NCBI RefSeq assembly: GCF_902497555.1
Contig: NZ_CABVGP010000002.1
Span: forward strand, 198,501-262,500
Length of the DNA stretch: 64,000 nucleotides
Reading direction: 5' to 3'
Origin: Amycolatopsis camponoti
GTDB lineage: Bacteria; Actinomycetota; Actinomycetes; Mycobacteriales; Pseudonocardiaceae
Shown: piece by piece, positions 16,670 to 25,592 of the stretch
How the letters are laid out: the number at the start of each line of letters is the position of its first letter
How positions within the stretch are numbered: the stretch's first letter is position 1
The notes under the pieces: model-generated
Database searches by the model: none
What the model was told of the DNA's origin: nothing
Seen by the model: only the letters and a program-made list of their open reading frames with translations
Position numbers and translations under genes: made by a program

Positions 16670-17856
16670 GGCAGCTCCACTCGCAGCACGGTCGGCCCAC
16701 CGGGTGGGCTGGTCAGGGTGAGGGTCCCGTCGAAGGCTTCGGCGCGGCGCCGGATCCCGGCGATCCCGCTGCCGCGCCTCTCGTCGGCGCCGCCACGGCC
16801 GTCGTCGCGGATCTCCAGGCGCAGCAGGCTCGCCGTGCCGCCCAGCACTATGTCCACTTGGGACGCGTCGGCGTGCTTGGTGACGTTGGCCAGCACCTCG
16901 GCGACGACGAAGTACGCGGCGGCTTCGACGGCGGCCGGGCGGCCGGTTTCGTACTCGACGGTGACCGCCGTCGGCACCGGCGTCCGCTCGGCGAGCGCGC
17001 GCACCGCGCCGGCGAGACCGCGTTCGCTCAGCAGCGGCGGGTAGATGCTGCGCACGACCGTCCGCAGCTCGGCGAGCGCGTCGGTCGCGGTGTCCTGCGC
17101 CTTGACCAGCAGGTCGCGCACCGTGTCCGGGTCGCGGTCGTAGAGCTGACCGGCGATGCCCAGCTGCAGGACGACGGCGGCGATCCGGGCCTGGGTGCCG
17201 TCGTGCAGGTCACGCTCGATGCGGCGCAGCTCGGCACCGTGCGCCTCCAGCGCCGCCGCCCGCGTCGCGGTCAGTTCCGCGACCCGGTCGGCCAGGACGA
17301 CGCCGGGGGCCGGCCGCAGCAGCTTCTGAGCGGTGCGGGCCTGCCAGCGCGCGGCGCGGGGCAGCAGGAGCGTCGCCGCGGCCATTCCCGCGGCGACCAG
17401 GAAGTCCAGTCCCGCGCTCGGCCACGAATTCACCATGATGCCGAGCGAGCCCTCGATGCCGCCGGGCACCACCGGCCAGATCAAGACCGTGACGACCTGC
17501 TGGACCGCGCCGAGCGGCAGGCCGAACGCCAGGCTGCCGAGGATCAGTCCGGTCGCCGCGTGGATCGCGAGCCACGCGAGGTCGCGGCGCGTCGCCGGGT
17601 CCTTCAGCGGCGAGCCGTCCCGGTACGGCTCGGGGATGGCCTCGCCGAGTTTGCGCGCCGCGCGCCGCCGGTCGACCCGGACCGGCCACCGCGACAGCTT
17701 GATCGCCGGGGCCAGCGACGGGATGCCGACGCCGAACGGGCACAGCAGCAGGACAGCGAAGAGCCCGGCGAGGGCGAAGATCGACAACAGCGACGTGCCG
17801 GCGCCGACCACGAGGTAACGAGCCGCCGACCAGCACTCGCGCAGGCGGGTCGTCAC
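16657..17856 (-). CDS. NarL-type sensor histidine kinase (HisKA_3)
   Basis: The N-terminal half has four to five predicted membrane helices (for example LSIFALAGLFAVLLLCPFGVGI and LIWPVVPGG) carrying a short sensor. It is followed by the dimerisation/phospho-acceptor segment ELRRIERDLHDGTQARIAAV (His near residue 218) and an HATPase domain with N-box VAEVLANVTKHA and GXG motif IRDDGRGG. I prefer the GTG at 17856 (VTTRLRECWSAARYLVV); an ATG at 17919 adds a low-complexity 21 residues that overlap the dyad at 17884. Intramembrane-sensing kinases of this layout often respond to cell-envelope stress. It is divergent from an ABC exporter 124 bp away. Confidence 0.9.
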   Translation of the reverse strand: MTTRLRECWSAARYLVVGAGTSLLSIFALAGLFAVLLLCPFGVGIPSLAPAIKLSRWPVRVDRRRAARKLGEAIPEPYRDGSPLKDPATRRDLAWLAIHAATGLILGSLAFGLPLGAVQQVVTVLIWPVVPGGIEGSLGIMVNSWPSAGLDFLVAAGMAAATLLLPRAARWQARTAQKLLRPAPGVVLADRVAELTATRAAALEAHGAELRRIERDLHDGTQARIAAVVLQLGIAGQLYDRDPDTVRDLLVKAQDTATDALAELRTVVRSIYPPLLSERGLAGAVRALAERTPVPTAVTVEYETGRPAAVEAAAYFVVAEVLANVTKHADASQVDIVLGGTASLLRLEIRDDGRGGADERRGSGIAGIRRRAEAFDGTLTLTSPPGGPTVLRVELPCGS

Positions 17857-17883
17857 GCCGACAGTGTCCCACCCCACCCCGGT

Positions 17884-17901
17884 GGTGGTGCTGGCGCTAC
17901 C
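17884..17901 (+). promoter_or_regulatory. Dyad motif GGTGGTGC-N2-GCGCTACC, copy 2
   Basis: It lies between the divergent histidine kinase (start 17856) and the ABC ATPase (start 17980). The arms are identical to copy 1 at 16000-16017; the spacer is TG. The position suits autoregulation of the two-component genes and control of the exporter by the response regulator. Confidence 0.65.
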
Positions 17902-17979
17902 CCGGATCCACCCCTCCACGGGATCGAAGCCGAGGCCCCGCCGCCCTAGTTTTCCTTACAGAGAACGAAGGGGATCACG

Positions 17980-18714
17980 ATGACGACAGCGAATGCGCTG
18001 GAACTGGCCGGGGTGCGGAAGGTGTACGGCTCCGGCGACGGCGCCGTCACCGCGCTCGACGGCGTGACGGCGGACGTGCGGCGGGGGACGTTCACCGCCG
18101 TGATGGGCCCGTCGGGCTCGGGCAAGAGCACCTTCCTGCACTGCGCGGCCGGCCTGGACCGGCCGACCTCGGGGAAGGTGCTGCTCGGCGGCACCGAGAT
18201 CGGGCGGCTGAAGGAGAACGAGCTGACCCGGCTGCGGCGCACTCGCGTCGGGTTCGTGTTCCAGGCCTACAACCTGCTGCCGTCGCTGAACGTGCTGCAG
18301 AACATCACGCTGCCGCTGCGGCTGGCCGGCACCAAGCCGGACCCGCAGTGGCTGCGCGAAATCGTCGAAGGCGTCGGGATGGCGAAGCGGCTGGAGCACC
18401 GCCCGGCGGAGCTGTCCGGCGGGCAGCAGCAGCGCGTCGCGATCGCCCGGGCGCTCATCGCCCGGCCCGACGTCGTGCTGGCCGACGAGCCGACCGGCGC
18501 GCTCGACACCCGCACCGCGCGCCAGGTCCTCGACCTGCTCCGCGCCGTCGTCGACGGCATGGGCCAGACCGTGCTGATGGTGACCCACGACCCGGTCGCC
18601 GCCTCGGCCGCCCACGGCGTGCTGTTCCTCGCCGACGGCCGGCTGGCCGGGCACCTCCCGCACCCCACGCCCGAGCGCGTGGCGGAGCGTATGACGCACC
18701 TCGGGGAGTGGTGA
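17980..18714 (+). CDS. ABC transporter ATP-binding protein (MacB/LolD type)
   Basis: The 244-residue ATPase has Walker A GPSGSGKST, Q-loop VFQAYNLLPSLNVLQNI, signature ELSGGQQQRVAIARAL, Walker B VVLADEPTGALD and H-loop MVTHDPVAA. The LolD/MacB hallmark FQAYNLLP and the ADEPTGALD sequence are clear. It starts at ATG 17980 after GAAGGGG. It is coupled to the FtsX-type permease by a GTGA overlap. With the divergent two-component system it forms the common Bce/envelope-stress type arrangement, in which the exporter removes or releases a membrane-active antibiotic or lipid. Confidence 0.93.
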   Translation: MTTANALELAGVRKVYGSGDGAVTALDGVTADVRRGTFTAVMGPSGSGKSTFLHCAAGLDRPTSGKVLLGGTEIGRLKENELTRLRRTRVGFVFQAYNLLPSLNVLQNITLPLRLAGTKPDPQWLREIVEGVGMAKRLEHRPAELSGGQQQRVAIARALIARPDVVLADEPTGALDTRTARQVLDLLRAVVDGMGQTVLMVTHDPVAASAAHGVLFLADGRLAGHLPHPTPERVAERMTHLGEW

Positions 18715-21242
18715 CCGTGCTGTCCCTGGCCTGGCAGACGATCCGGACGCGGCTCGGCGGGTTCGCCGGCGCGTTCATCGCGATCCTGTGCGGCACCGCC
18801 CTGGTGGCGGGCTGCGGGGTCCTCATGGAGTCCGGCCTGCGCGCCGGCGTCCCCACCCAGCGCTACGCCGCCGCGGCGGTCGTCGTCGGCGGTGCCCAGA
18901 GCGTGCGGCCCCCGGGTGCCGACGCGCTGTCGTCCGAGCAGGTCGGCGAGCAGCCGTCGGTGCCGGAAGCGCTGGCCGGCCGGATCGCCTCGGTGCCCGG
19001 CGTCCGCGCGGCGGTGGCCGAGCAGAGCTTCCCGGCCCAGGTCGTGACGGCGTCCGGCGAGGTGCTCGGCGGCGCGCAGTCGCTCGGCCACAACTGGGAC
19101 GCGGCCGTGCTGGCGCCGTTCACGCTGCGCTCCGGCGCGGAGCCCACGGCTCCCGGCGACGTCGTCTTGGACGCCGACCTGGCCCGGCGCGCCGGCGTGG
19201 ACGTCGGCGGGCAGGTGCGGATCGCGACCCGGTCGGTGCCGATGACGTTCCGGGTCAGCGGCGTCGTCGACAGCCTGTCGCGGCAGTCGGCGCTGTTCTT
19301 CACGCCGCAGCGGGCCGCGGAGCTGACCGGGCAGCCCGGACGGGCCCACGCGATCGGCGTCCTGGCCGCACCCGGGGTGGCGCCGGAGACGCTCGCCGAA
19401 CGGATCGGCGCGATCGTGGACGGCGCCGAGGTCACGACCGGGGTCGAGCGCAGCACGATCGAGTTCCTCGACGTCAGCCAGACGCGGCTGCTGCTGCTCA
19501 CCATCGCCGGCTCGTTCGGCGGGTTCGCCCTGCTCGTGGCCGTGTTCGTGGTGGCGAGCACGCTCGCGCTGACGATCAACCAGCGACGCCGGGAATTCGC
19601 GCTGCTGCGGGCGGTCGCCGCGACGCCGAAGCAGATCCGCAAGCTCATCGGCATCGAAACGACGCTGGTCGCGCTCGTCGCCGGGGTGCTCGGCGGCGCT
19701 TCGGGTCTCGCGGTGGCGTCGGGGCTGCGCGACGCGTTCGCGGCGATCGGCGTGATCCCGGCCGACTTCGAGCTGGCGATCAGCCCGCTGCCGCCGCTCG
19801 CCGCGCTGCTGCTCGGCCTGGGCGCGGCCCGGCTGGCGGCGTGGGCGGCGTCGCGGCGGCCGTCGATGATCCGGCCGGTCGAGGCGCTCGGCGAGGCGGC
19901 GGTCGAACGCCGTGAGCTGGGCCGTGTCCGCCTGCTCACCGGCTGGGCGCTCGTTCTCGCGGGCCTCGGGGGCGCGATGGTGCCGCTGTTCCTGCGCGGC
20001 GACATCGGGACCGCGATCTCGACGATGGCGACGCTGGTCGTCGTCATCGGGCTGGCGGTGGTCGGCCCGCAGGTGACCGGGCTGGTGACGCGCGTGCTCG
20101 CACCGGTGCTGGGGCGGGTCTGGCGGATCAGCGGGTACCTGGCCGGCGCGAACGCCCAGGCCAACACCCGCAGGCTGGCGGCGGCGGTGACCCCGCTGAT
20201 GCTGTCGGTGGCGTTCGCGCTGGCGACGTTCTACAGCCAGACGTCGTCGACGGCGGCCGCGGCGGAGGAGACGGCCCGCTCGACGACGGCCGACTACGTG
20301 CTGAGCGGTCCGGCGGGGGTTTCGCCGGAGGTCGCCGCGGCGCTGGCCAGGGTGCCGGGGGTCGCGACGGCGACACCGGTGGTGCGGACGTCGGTGATCA
20401 CGGTGTCGTCGATGGGCGACAGCGTGGACGTCCAGCGCAAGCCCGCGCAGGGCCTGGCGGGAGATCAGACCCGCGGAGCACTGGAGCTGGGCGTCGACTC
20501 GGGTCGGCTCGCGGACCTGGCCGGCGACACGGTGGCGTTGAGCCGGTCGGAGGCCGACTGGCTGGACAAGAAGCCCGGCGACGAGGTGACGTTCTACTTC
20601 GGCGATGGCGCCCCGGCGAAGCTGCGCCTGGTGGCGACGTACACGCACGACCTGGCGTTCGGCGACTTCGTGCTGCCGGTGGCCCTGGCCCGCGAACACA
20701 ACGGCGGCCGCCTGGACGATTCGGTGCTGGTCCGCCGTTCCCCCGACGCGGATCCCGCGGCGGTCGCGGCGGCGCTGCGCTCGTTGCCGTACCCGGGCTT
20801 GACGGTGGCTCCGTCGATGTCGGCCCCGGAGGGCGGAGAGCGGCAGGCGCAGTTCTACCTGAACCTGGTGGCGGTCGGCGTGATCGTCGGGTACCTGGCG
20901 ATCTCGGTGGCCAACACGCTGGTCCTGACGACGGCCCAGCGGTCCCGCGAGTTCGCGCTGCTGCGGCTGATCGGGACAACCCGCCGCCAGGTGACCCGCA
21001 TGATGCGACTCGAGGCGTTGGTGACGGTGGGGACCGCGGTGGTGGTGGGGACTGTGGTCGCGGTGGTGCCACTGGGCTTGCTGAACGCGGGGCTGCGAGG
21101 GAGCCCGGTGCCGTCCGGACCCTGGTCCGTCTACTTCGGAATCATCGGCGGCGCGGTGCTGTTGGGGCTGCTGGCGATGGGGCTGTCGACGTGGGTGGCC
21201 CTGCGGGCCCGCCCCATCGACGCGATCGGCCTGCGGGAGTAG
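18711..21242 (+). CDS. ABC transporter permease, FtsX type with two FtsX domains
   Basis: The permease has about 843 residues. It has an N-terminal membrane helix, a large extracytoplasmic domain (about residues 50-250), a first FtsX core (ITIAGSFGGFALLVAVFVVAS and three further helices), a central helix pair, a second extracytoplasmic domain and a second FtsX core (NLVAVGVIVGYLAISVANTLVL and three helices) ending in LRARPIDAIGLRE. This ten-helix plan matches mechanotransmission permeases of actinomycetes. I chose the GTG at 18711, overlapping the ATPase stop; GTGs at 18708 and 18717 are also possible. It probably exports or extracts an envelope-active compound. A strong hairpin follows. Confidence 0.88.
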   Translation: MTVLSLAWQTIRTRLGGFAGAFIAILCGTALVAGCGVLMESGLRAGVPTQRYAAAAVVVGGAQSVRPPGADALSSEQVGEQPSVPEALAGRIASVPGVRAAVAEQSFPAQVVTASGEVLGGAQSLGHNWDAAVLAPFTLRSGAEPTAPGDVVLDADLARRAGVDVGGQVRIATRSVPMTFRVSGVVDSLSRQSALFFTPQRAAELTGQPGRAHAIGVLAAPGVAPETLAERIGAIVDGAEVTTGVERSTIEFLDVSQTRLLLLTIAGSFGGFALLVAVFVVASTLALTINQRRREFALLRAVAATPKQIRKLIGIETTLVALVAGVLGGASGLAVASGLRDAFAAIGVIPADFELAISPLPPLAALLLGLGAARLAAWAASRRPSMIRPVEALGEAAVERRELGRVRLLTGWALVLAGLGGAMVPLFLRGDIGTAISTMATLVVVIGLAVVGPQVTGLVTRVLAPVLGRVWRISGYLAGANAQANTRRLAAAVTPLMLSVAFALATFYSQTSSTAAAAEETARSTTADYVLSGPAGVSPEVAAALARVPGVATATPVVRTSVITVSSMGDSVDVQRKPAQGLAGDQTRGALELGVDSGRLADLAGDTVALSRSEADWLDKKPGDEVTFYFGDGAPAKLRLVATYTHDLAFGDFVLPVALAREHNGGRLDDSVLVRRSPDADPAAVAAALRSLPYPGLTVAPSMSAPEGGERQAQFYLNLVAVGVIVGYLAISVANTLVLTTAQRSREFALLRLIGTTRRQVTRMMRLEALVTVGTAVVVGTVVAVVPLGLLNAGLRGSPVPSGPWSVYFGIIGGAVLLGLLAMGLSTWVALRARPIDAIGLRE

Positions 21243-21245
21243 CGC

Positions 21246-21279
21246 GGTGCGGGTGAGCCGGTTCCGGCTCACCCGCACC
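21246..21279 (+). terminator. Hairpin terminator after the FtsX permease
   Basis: Perfect 14-bp arms at 21246-21259 and 21266-21279 with a GGTTCC loop, followed by GGTTT. It lies 3 bp after the permease stop and 5 bp before the stop of the convergent fragment, so it can work in both directions. Confidence 0.85.
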
Positions 21280-21283
21280 GGTT

Positions 21284-21452
21284 TCAGCAGGCGGCGCCGG
21301 TGTCTTCGCCGGTGTAGGAGAGAACTCGCCAGTCGGTGGTCCCGCCCAGCGGAACAGTACTGCCGGCGGCGACGCACTTTTCGCCGATGAAGGTCTTGAA
21401 GGCACCGCCGTACGTCAGGGAGTAGGCCTTGATCTCGGTGGCCGCGGCCGGG
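21284..21452 (-). pseudogene. C-terminal fragment of an unidentified small protein
   Basis: On the minus strand, between the AfsR-like gene and the terminator, one frame reads AATEIKAYSLTYGGAFKTFI, then GEKCVAAG, TTDWRVLSYTGED and TGAAC before a stop. Its composition differs from the GC-driven shadow frames and it has two cysteines. No start codon or ribosome site lies between it and the regulator's stop, and further upstream the frame runs as a shadow inside the regulator. The simplest reading is the 3' remnant of a gene whose 5' part was lost when the regulator gene arrived. This is an inference. Confidence 0.35.
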
Positions 21453-21458
21453 AATTCC

Positions 21459-24317
21459 CTAATCCGGCGGCCACAACCCCAGCCTCGTGAACTGCTCCCG
21501 GACGTGGTCCCGCACCGGGTCGCCGACGTCGGCGACGAGCGCGATCGTCTGGCGGGACTCGTTCCACGCCTCGACCTGCCGGCCGGTCGCGGCCAGCGAC
21601 CGCACCAACGCCACCAGCGCGCGGACGACCGGGACGTGGTCGGAACGGGAGACGCCGAGGGCCTTCCGGGCGACCAGCAGGACGTCACCGTGCTCTTCGG
21701 CGTCGCAAGCGGCCTCGCTCAGCTCCACCAGCGCGGCGAGCGTCTGCTCGTGGCCGGCCGGGTACCGCTCGTGCAGCTCGACGGCTTCGGTGAGCTGCCG
21801 GATGGCCTCCGTGGTCCGGCCGGCGCGGCGGCTCAGCAGACCGAGCTCAAGCGCCATCGCGGCGTGGCGTCGGTGGTCGCCCAGCTCGGCGTAGAGCGTT
21901 TTCGCCTGGGACAGATGGGTTTCGGCTTCTTCGAGCTCGTCTCGACGGCGCAGGTGCGCGCCGAGGTCGCCGTGCGCCGCGGCGCACTGGGCGGGCTCAT
22001 TGAGGCTGTGCTGGATGTCGAGGGCCTCCCGCAGGCAGGACTCGGCGCGGTCCCGCTCCCCGGCCTCCGCCGCGTGGCGGGCGAGCAGGAGGAGAACCTC
22101 CGACCGGTCCCGGCTGTTCCGGGTGTTGCCGAAGAGCAAGTTCGCGATCTCCAGGGATTCGGCGATCTTGTCCGGGTCGTCGTGGATCCGCGCCAGGGTC
22201 GCCAGTGTCTGGCCTTCGGCGTCGCGGTCCTGGGCGTCTCGTGCGGCGAGCAGGACCGTCTCGACGGTTTCGCGCCAATCGCATCCGGTGTCGTCGAAGG
22301 CGAGGTGAGGTCGGATCAGCCGGAGCAGCGTCACCGCCCGCGGCAGGTTGCCGCCCGCCGCGCGGCGGATCGCGGCGCACAGGCTCGCCTCTTCCGCGGC
22401 CAGGAACGCTTCCGCGGCCTCGAAATCCGGCAGACCGGCGTGCGGCACTTCGGCTGTGCGCCGCAGAGCCGGCGCCAAGACCTCGGCGGCGTCGGTGACA
22501 CGGGCGATGTACCAGTCGAGGAGCCGCGCCTCGGCCTGCCGGCGGTCTTCGCTCGAGTCGTGGGCCCGCGCCAGCCGTTCACCGGCCTCGCGGGTGAGAG
22601 CGTCCATCCGGTATCGGCCGTCATCCCGGTCGATCAGGTACAGCGACCCGAGCCTGGTCAGCGCGCCGCGGGTCGACTCCTCGTCGGTTCCGTCCAGGGC
22701 GAGGACCGCTTCGAAGGTGATGCTGGGGGAGCTGTGCAGGGCGAGCGCGCGGAAGAGCCGCGCGGCCGGCGCGCCGAGGGCGTGGTAGGACCACAGCACC
22801 GACGTCAGGATCGTGCCCGACGCCAGTTCGCCGGCCAGCAGGAGTTCGGCCGGGCTCGGCAGGCCGCCCGTGCTGGGCAAGAGTTCGGCGAGGGTGCGGA
22901 CGGCCTGCGGGGCACCGCCGGTCAGCGTCCGCACCGCCGCCGGGTCGGGCCGCTCGGCCTCCGTGTCGCGCAGAAGGCCGCCGAGCAGCCGGGCTATGTC
23001 GGCTTCGGAGAACGGCCGCACCTCCAGCCGGAAGGCGCCGTGGTGGGTCACGAGGTCGCTGAGCCGGTGCCGGCTGGTCACGACGACCACGGAGTGCGCG
23101 CTGCCTGGCAGCAGGGGCACGACCTGGCCGGAATCCCGGGCGTTGTCGAGGAAAACCAGCACGCGGTGGTCGTCGAGCAGGGTCCGCAGCATCCGGACCC
23201 GCGCGCTCGGGCTCGCGGGGATCGCGGACGCGGCGACGCCGAGCGCGTCGAGGAATTCGGCGAGCACGTCGGCGGGATCGCGGGGCGGGCCGGTGCCGTA
23301 GCCGCCGAGGTCGGCGTGCAGCTGCCCGTGCGGGAACCGCTCACGGACGGCGTGCGCCCAGTGCAGGCCGAGCTCGGTTTTGCCGACCCCGGCCGGCCCG
23401 GTCAGCGCGACGATGAGGGTCGCGGGTGGGCCGCCGACCCGCGAGCGCACGTAGAGGTCGTCCAGCCGGTCGACGTCGTCGGCGCGGTCGACGAACTGGC
23501 TGACGGCCGAGGGCAGCTGCGCGGGAGGCAGGGCGCGCAGGGCCGCCTGGGTCCGGTGCCGGTCCGCGGGCGCGGGCGAATCGCGGGACTGCAGCAGGCG
23601 CTGGTGCAGGTCCTGCAGGTCCTGGCCGGGGCCGGTCCCGAACGACCGGGCGAACCGGTCGTACACCTGTTTCCAGTACGCGTCGAAGACTTCGTAGTGC
23701 CCGAGCCCGTTCAGGGCGGTGATCCGCTGGGCGATGTACTGGGTGTCCAGCTCGTGGTCGACCATGGCTTCGTCGAGGATCCGCAGCACCCGGCGGTAGT
23801 CCCGGCGTTCGAGCTCGACGGCGCACAGCGCCTGATAGCCGGCCACGCGCTCGTAGCGGTCGATGTCCTCCCGTTTCTGCTCCATCCAGATGGTCCCGAG
23901 ATCTTCGACGACGGGCCCGCGCCAGAGCCCCATGGCTTCCCGCAGCGCGGCGGCGGCATCGTCGAACCGCCCGGCTTCCCGCGCTTGTTCGCCGTTCTTC
24001 ATGAGTTTTTTGAAACGCGCGTAGTCGAGATCGTCGTCCTCGGGCAGGAACTGGTAGCCGGCCCGCTGGGTGACGATCTTCGCGGAAACCCCGGCGTCGC
24101 GCAGGGAGGCCCTCAGCCGGCTGACGTAGGCGTGGAGATCCTTCCGGGCGTGATCGGGCGGGTCGTCCCAGAGGGCTTCGGTAACGGTCCGGACGGCGAC
24201 GACCTTCCCGTGGTTGAGCATCAGCACGCCCAGAAGCGACCGTTCCTTGGCCCGCCCGAGCGCGACCTCCCGGTCGCCGAGCAGGAGTTCGACGTGCCCC
24301 AGGATCCGGAACTGCAT
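21459..24317 (-). CDS. AfsR/SARP-type regulator with NB-ARC and TPR domains
   Basis: The 952-residue protein has an OmpR-like winged helix (MQFRILGHVELLLGDREVAL, residues 1-95), a bacterial transcriptional activation domain (about 98-245, including DLDYARFKKLMKNGEQA), an NB-ARC P-loop ATPase (Walker A TGPAGVGKTE near 315, LVFLDNA, and a TSRHRL sensor), a winged-helix arm, and TPR repeats in the last 300 residues (for example AQCAAAHGDLGAHLRRRDEL). It is a complete copy of the same architecture as the truncated protein at the left edge. It is divergent from the cyclase-like gene at 24462 by 144 bp. It could be a pathway or pleiotropic regulator; it is 19 kb from the polyketide cluster and no link is shown. 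Confidence 0.92.
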   Translation of the reverse strand: MQFRILGHVELLLGDREVALGRAKERSLLGVLMLNHGKVVAVRTVTEALWDDPPDHARKDLHAYVSRLRASLRDAGVSAKIVTQRAGYQFLPEDDDLDYARFKKLMKNGEQAREAGRFDDAAAALREAMGLWRGPVVEDLGTIWMEQKREDIDRYERVAGYQALCAVELERRDYRRVLRILDEAMVDHELDTQYIAQRITALNGLGHYEVFDAYWKQVYDRFARSFGTGPGQDLQDLHQRLLQSRDSPAPADRHRTQAALRALPPAQLPSAVSQFVDRADDVDRLDDLYVRSRVGGPPATLIVALTGPAGVGKTELGLHWAHAVRERFPHGQLHADLGGYGTGPPRDPADVLAEFLDALGVAASAIPASPSARVRMLRTLLDDHRVLVFLDNARDSGQVVPLLPGSAHSVVVVTSRHRLSDLVTHHGAFRLEVRPFSEADIARLLGGLLRDTEAERPDPAAVRTLTGGAPQAVRTLAELLPSTGGLPSPAELLLAGELASGTILTSVLWSYHALGAPAARLFRALALHSSPSITFEAVLALDGTDEESTRGALTRLGSLYLIDRDDGRYRMDALTREAGERLARAHDSSEDRRQAEARLLDWYIARVTDAAEVLAPALRRTAEVPHAGLPDFEAAEAFLAAEEASLCAAIRRAAGGNLPRAVTLLRLIRPHLAFDDTGCDWRETVETVLLAARDAQDRDAEGQTLATLARIHDDPDKIAESLEIANLLFGNTRNSRDRSEVLLLLARHAAEAGERDRAESCLREALDIQHSLNEPAQCAAAHGDLGAHLRRRDELEEAETHLSQAKTLYAELGDHRRHAAMALELGLLSRRAGRTTEAIRQLTEAVELHERYPAGHEQTLAALVELSEAACDAEEHGDVLLVARKALGVSRSDHVPVVRALVALVRSLAATGRQVEAWNESRQTIALVADVGDPVRDHVREQFTRLGLWPPD

Positions 24318-24461
24318 CGCACCTTGTGGTTGGTCGGCAGGACTTCCTGTCCAGACGGTAACCCGGCGACGTGCGGGTTTCAGTGCAGGTCAAGGGGCTG
24401 TCAAGAATTTGTCCAGCGCTTGGTAACCGAAGTGTCAACCGGCGCGGTTCACGATCACGTC

Positions 24462-25121
24462 ATGTCGTGGACGGATGCGTGGCGGTGGCTGTGGGGCTGT
24501 TCGCCGCCTGTGCTCGCGGAGCCGGTGGCCGATCCGGTGCACCACACGATCTTCGTAGTGGAGATCGAAGGTTTCGCCTCGGCGGGGCGAACCACCTTGC
24601 ACCGGTTGACACTGCGGGCGGGGCTCTACGAAATCGTGCAGCGGGCGTTCGCCGCTTGCGGCGTGGAATGGGCCGCCTGTTATCACACCGACCTCGGCAA
24701 TGGTGTGCTACTACTGGTGCCCGCCGAGTACCCGAAGGCGGTGTTCAGCGAGTTGGTGCCGGGGGCACTTTTGGCGTTTCTGGCCGAACACAATCGTGCG
24801 CACCAACTACCAGAACGAATCCGGCTTCTGGCAGCGTTGCACGCGGGCGAAGTCAGCTATGACGCGCACGGGCGGACGGGAACCGCGATAGTCCATGCTT
24901 TTCGGCTGTTGCAGGCCGAAGTGGTGCAGGATGCACTGGCGGACTCAGGTGGAGATCTCGCTGTGATCGCCTCCGGCTGGTTCTACGAGGAGATCATCCA
25001 GCACAGCCCCGCCAGCCGACCGGATCGGTATGAGGCCGTCCTAGTGCGGGTCAAGGAGACCGCAACGCGCGGGTTCGTTCGATTGCTGGGCCAGGAGGCC
25101 GGCACGTCGAGAAGCAGGTGA
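24462..25121 (+). CDS. Degenerate class III nucleotidyl cyclase-like protein
   Basis: This 219-residue protein can be aligned along most of its length with the one at 26905. The fold pattern is that of a class III cyclase catalytic domain: strand VHHTIFVVEIEGFA, helix, TDLGNGVLLLVP, then LLAALHAGEVSYDAHGRTGTAIVHAFRLL. Both metal-binding Asp positions are changed, to Glu34 (first strand) and Asn80 (the GD turn reads GN). It therefore probably cannot make a cyclic nucleotide and may bind one or pair with the intact paralogue. It starts with the ATG at 24462. It is convergent with a DUF397 gene, with a terminator between. The cyclase assignment is by motif pattern only. Confidence 0.6.
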   Translation: MSWTDAWRWLWGCSPPVLAEPVADPVHHTIFVVEIEGFASAGRTTLHRLTLRAGLYEIVQRAFAACGVEWAACYHTDLGNGVLLLVPAEYPKAVFSELVPGALLAFLAEHNRAHQLPERIRLLAALHAGEVSYDAHGRTGTAIVHAFRLLQAEVVQDALADSGGDLAVIASGWFYEEIIQHSPASRPDRYEAVLVRVKETATRGFVRLLGQEAGTSRSR

Positions 25122-25151
25122 AGCCAGACGGGCGGCCCGCCCGGTGAGTCA

Positions 25152-25172
25152 GGGGCGCCTTGACGGCGCCCC
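25152..25172 (+). terminator. Bidirectional hairpin terminator
   Basis: Perfect 8-bp arms (GGGGCGCC at 25152-25159, GGCGCCCC at 25165-25172) with a TTGAC loop, followed by TTGCGTTT. It sits between the convergent cyclase-like and DUF397 genes. Confidence 0.75.
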
Positions 25173-25198
25173 TTGCGTTTGCTGTCTGTCAACCGCTG

Positions 25199-25408
25199 TT
25201 ATAGAGTCTTGATCACCTGCACGAAAGCTGACCAAGCGGGCGGTGAGGATGAGATGGTGGGCGAGTGGCTCTCACTGTCCTTGCTGTCGCGGATTGCGAC
25301 GTTCTTGCACGTCATCCGGACCTCAACGCAGCTGCCGCCGGCGTTGGAGTAGCTGCTCTTGAACCACTTGTCGGGGTCGCGTGTTTTCGTCGCGGGCGCT
25401 GTCGTCAT
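25199..25408 (-). CDS. DUF397 protein, 69 aa
   Basis: This is a small actinobacterial DUF397 protein with the family core WFKSSYSNAGGSCVEVRMTCKNVAIRDSKD and the terminal AWSAFVQVIK. It starts at ATG 25408 after AAGGACATCG. DUF397 proteins are usually encoded next to XRE-DUF5753 regulators and act with them in development or antibiotic control, in some cases as an anti-activator partner. It is the second DUF397 of the block, separated from the first by 184 bp of lower-GC sequence without a gene. Confidence 0.9.
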   Translation of the reverse strand: MTTAPATKTRDPDKWFKSSYSNAGGSCVEVRMTCKNVAIRDSKDSESHSPTISSSPPAWSAFVQVIKTL

Positions 25409-25592
25409 TCGATGTCCTTAGATGATCAGTTCTTTAGTTTTTGGGCGCGAAGGCATGACTCCTCCTTATCGTCCGGCAAGTGTCGGGGTTGTCTTGGGTC
25501 AGTCGGGTGACTGCCGAAGAACAGGTGCTGGCTGTACGCTTGGGTGAGCACTTCCCGACGCGTCCTCACCCTCGCGTCTTGTTAATATGTCG

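Noticed and set aside
18267..21377. A 1036-codon minus-strand open frame opposite the ABC exporter
   Set aside because: Low-complexity Arg/His/Gln-rich translation with no ribosome site; the plus strand encodes the ATPase and FtsX permease with full motifs.
21459..24317. The complete AfsR-like protein as the pathway regulator of the macrolactam cluster
   Set aside because: It is 19 kb from the cluster border with unrelated loci between; direct-repeat promoters in the cluster fit a SARP, but nothing links this one to them.
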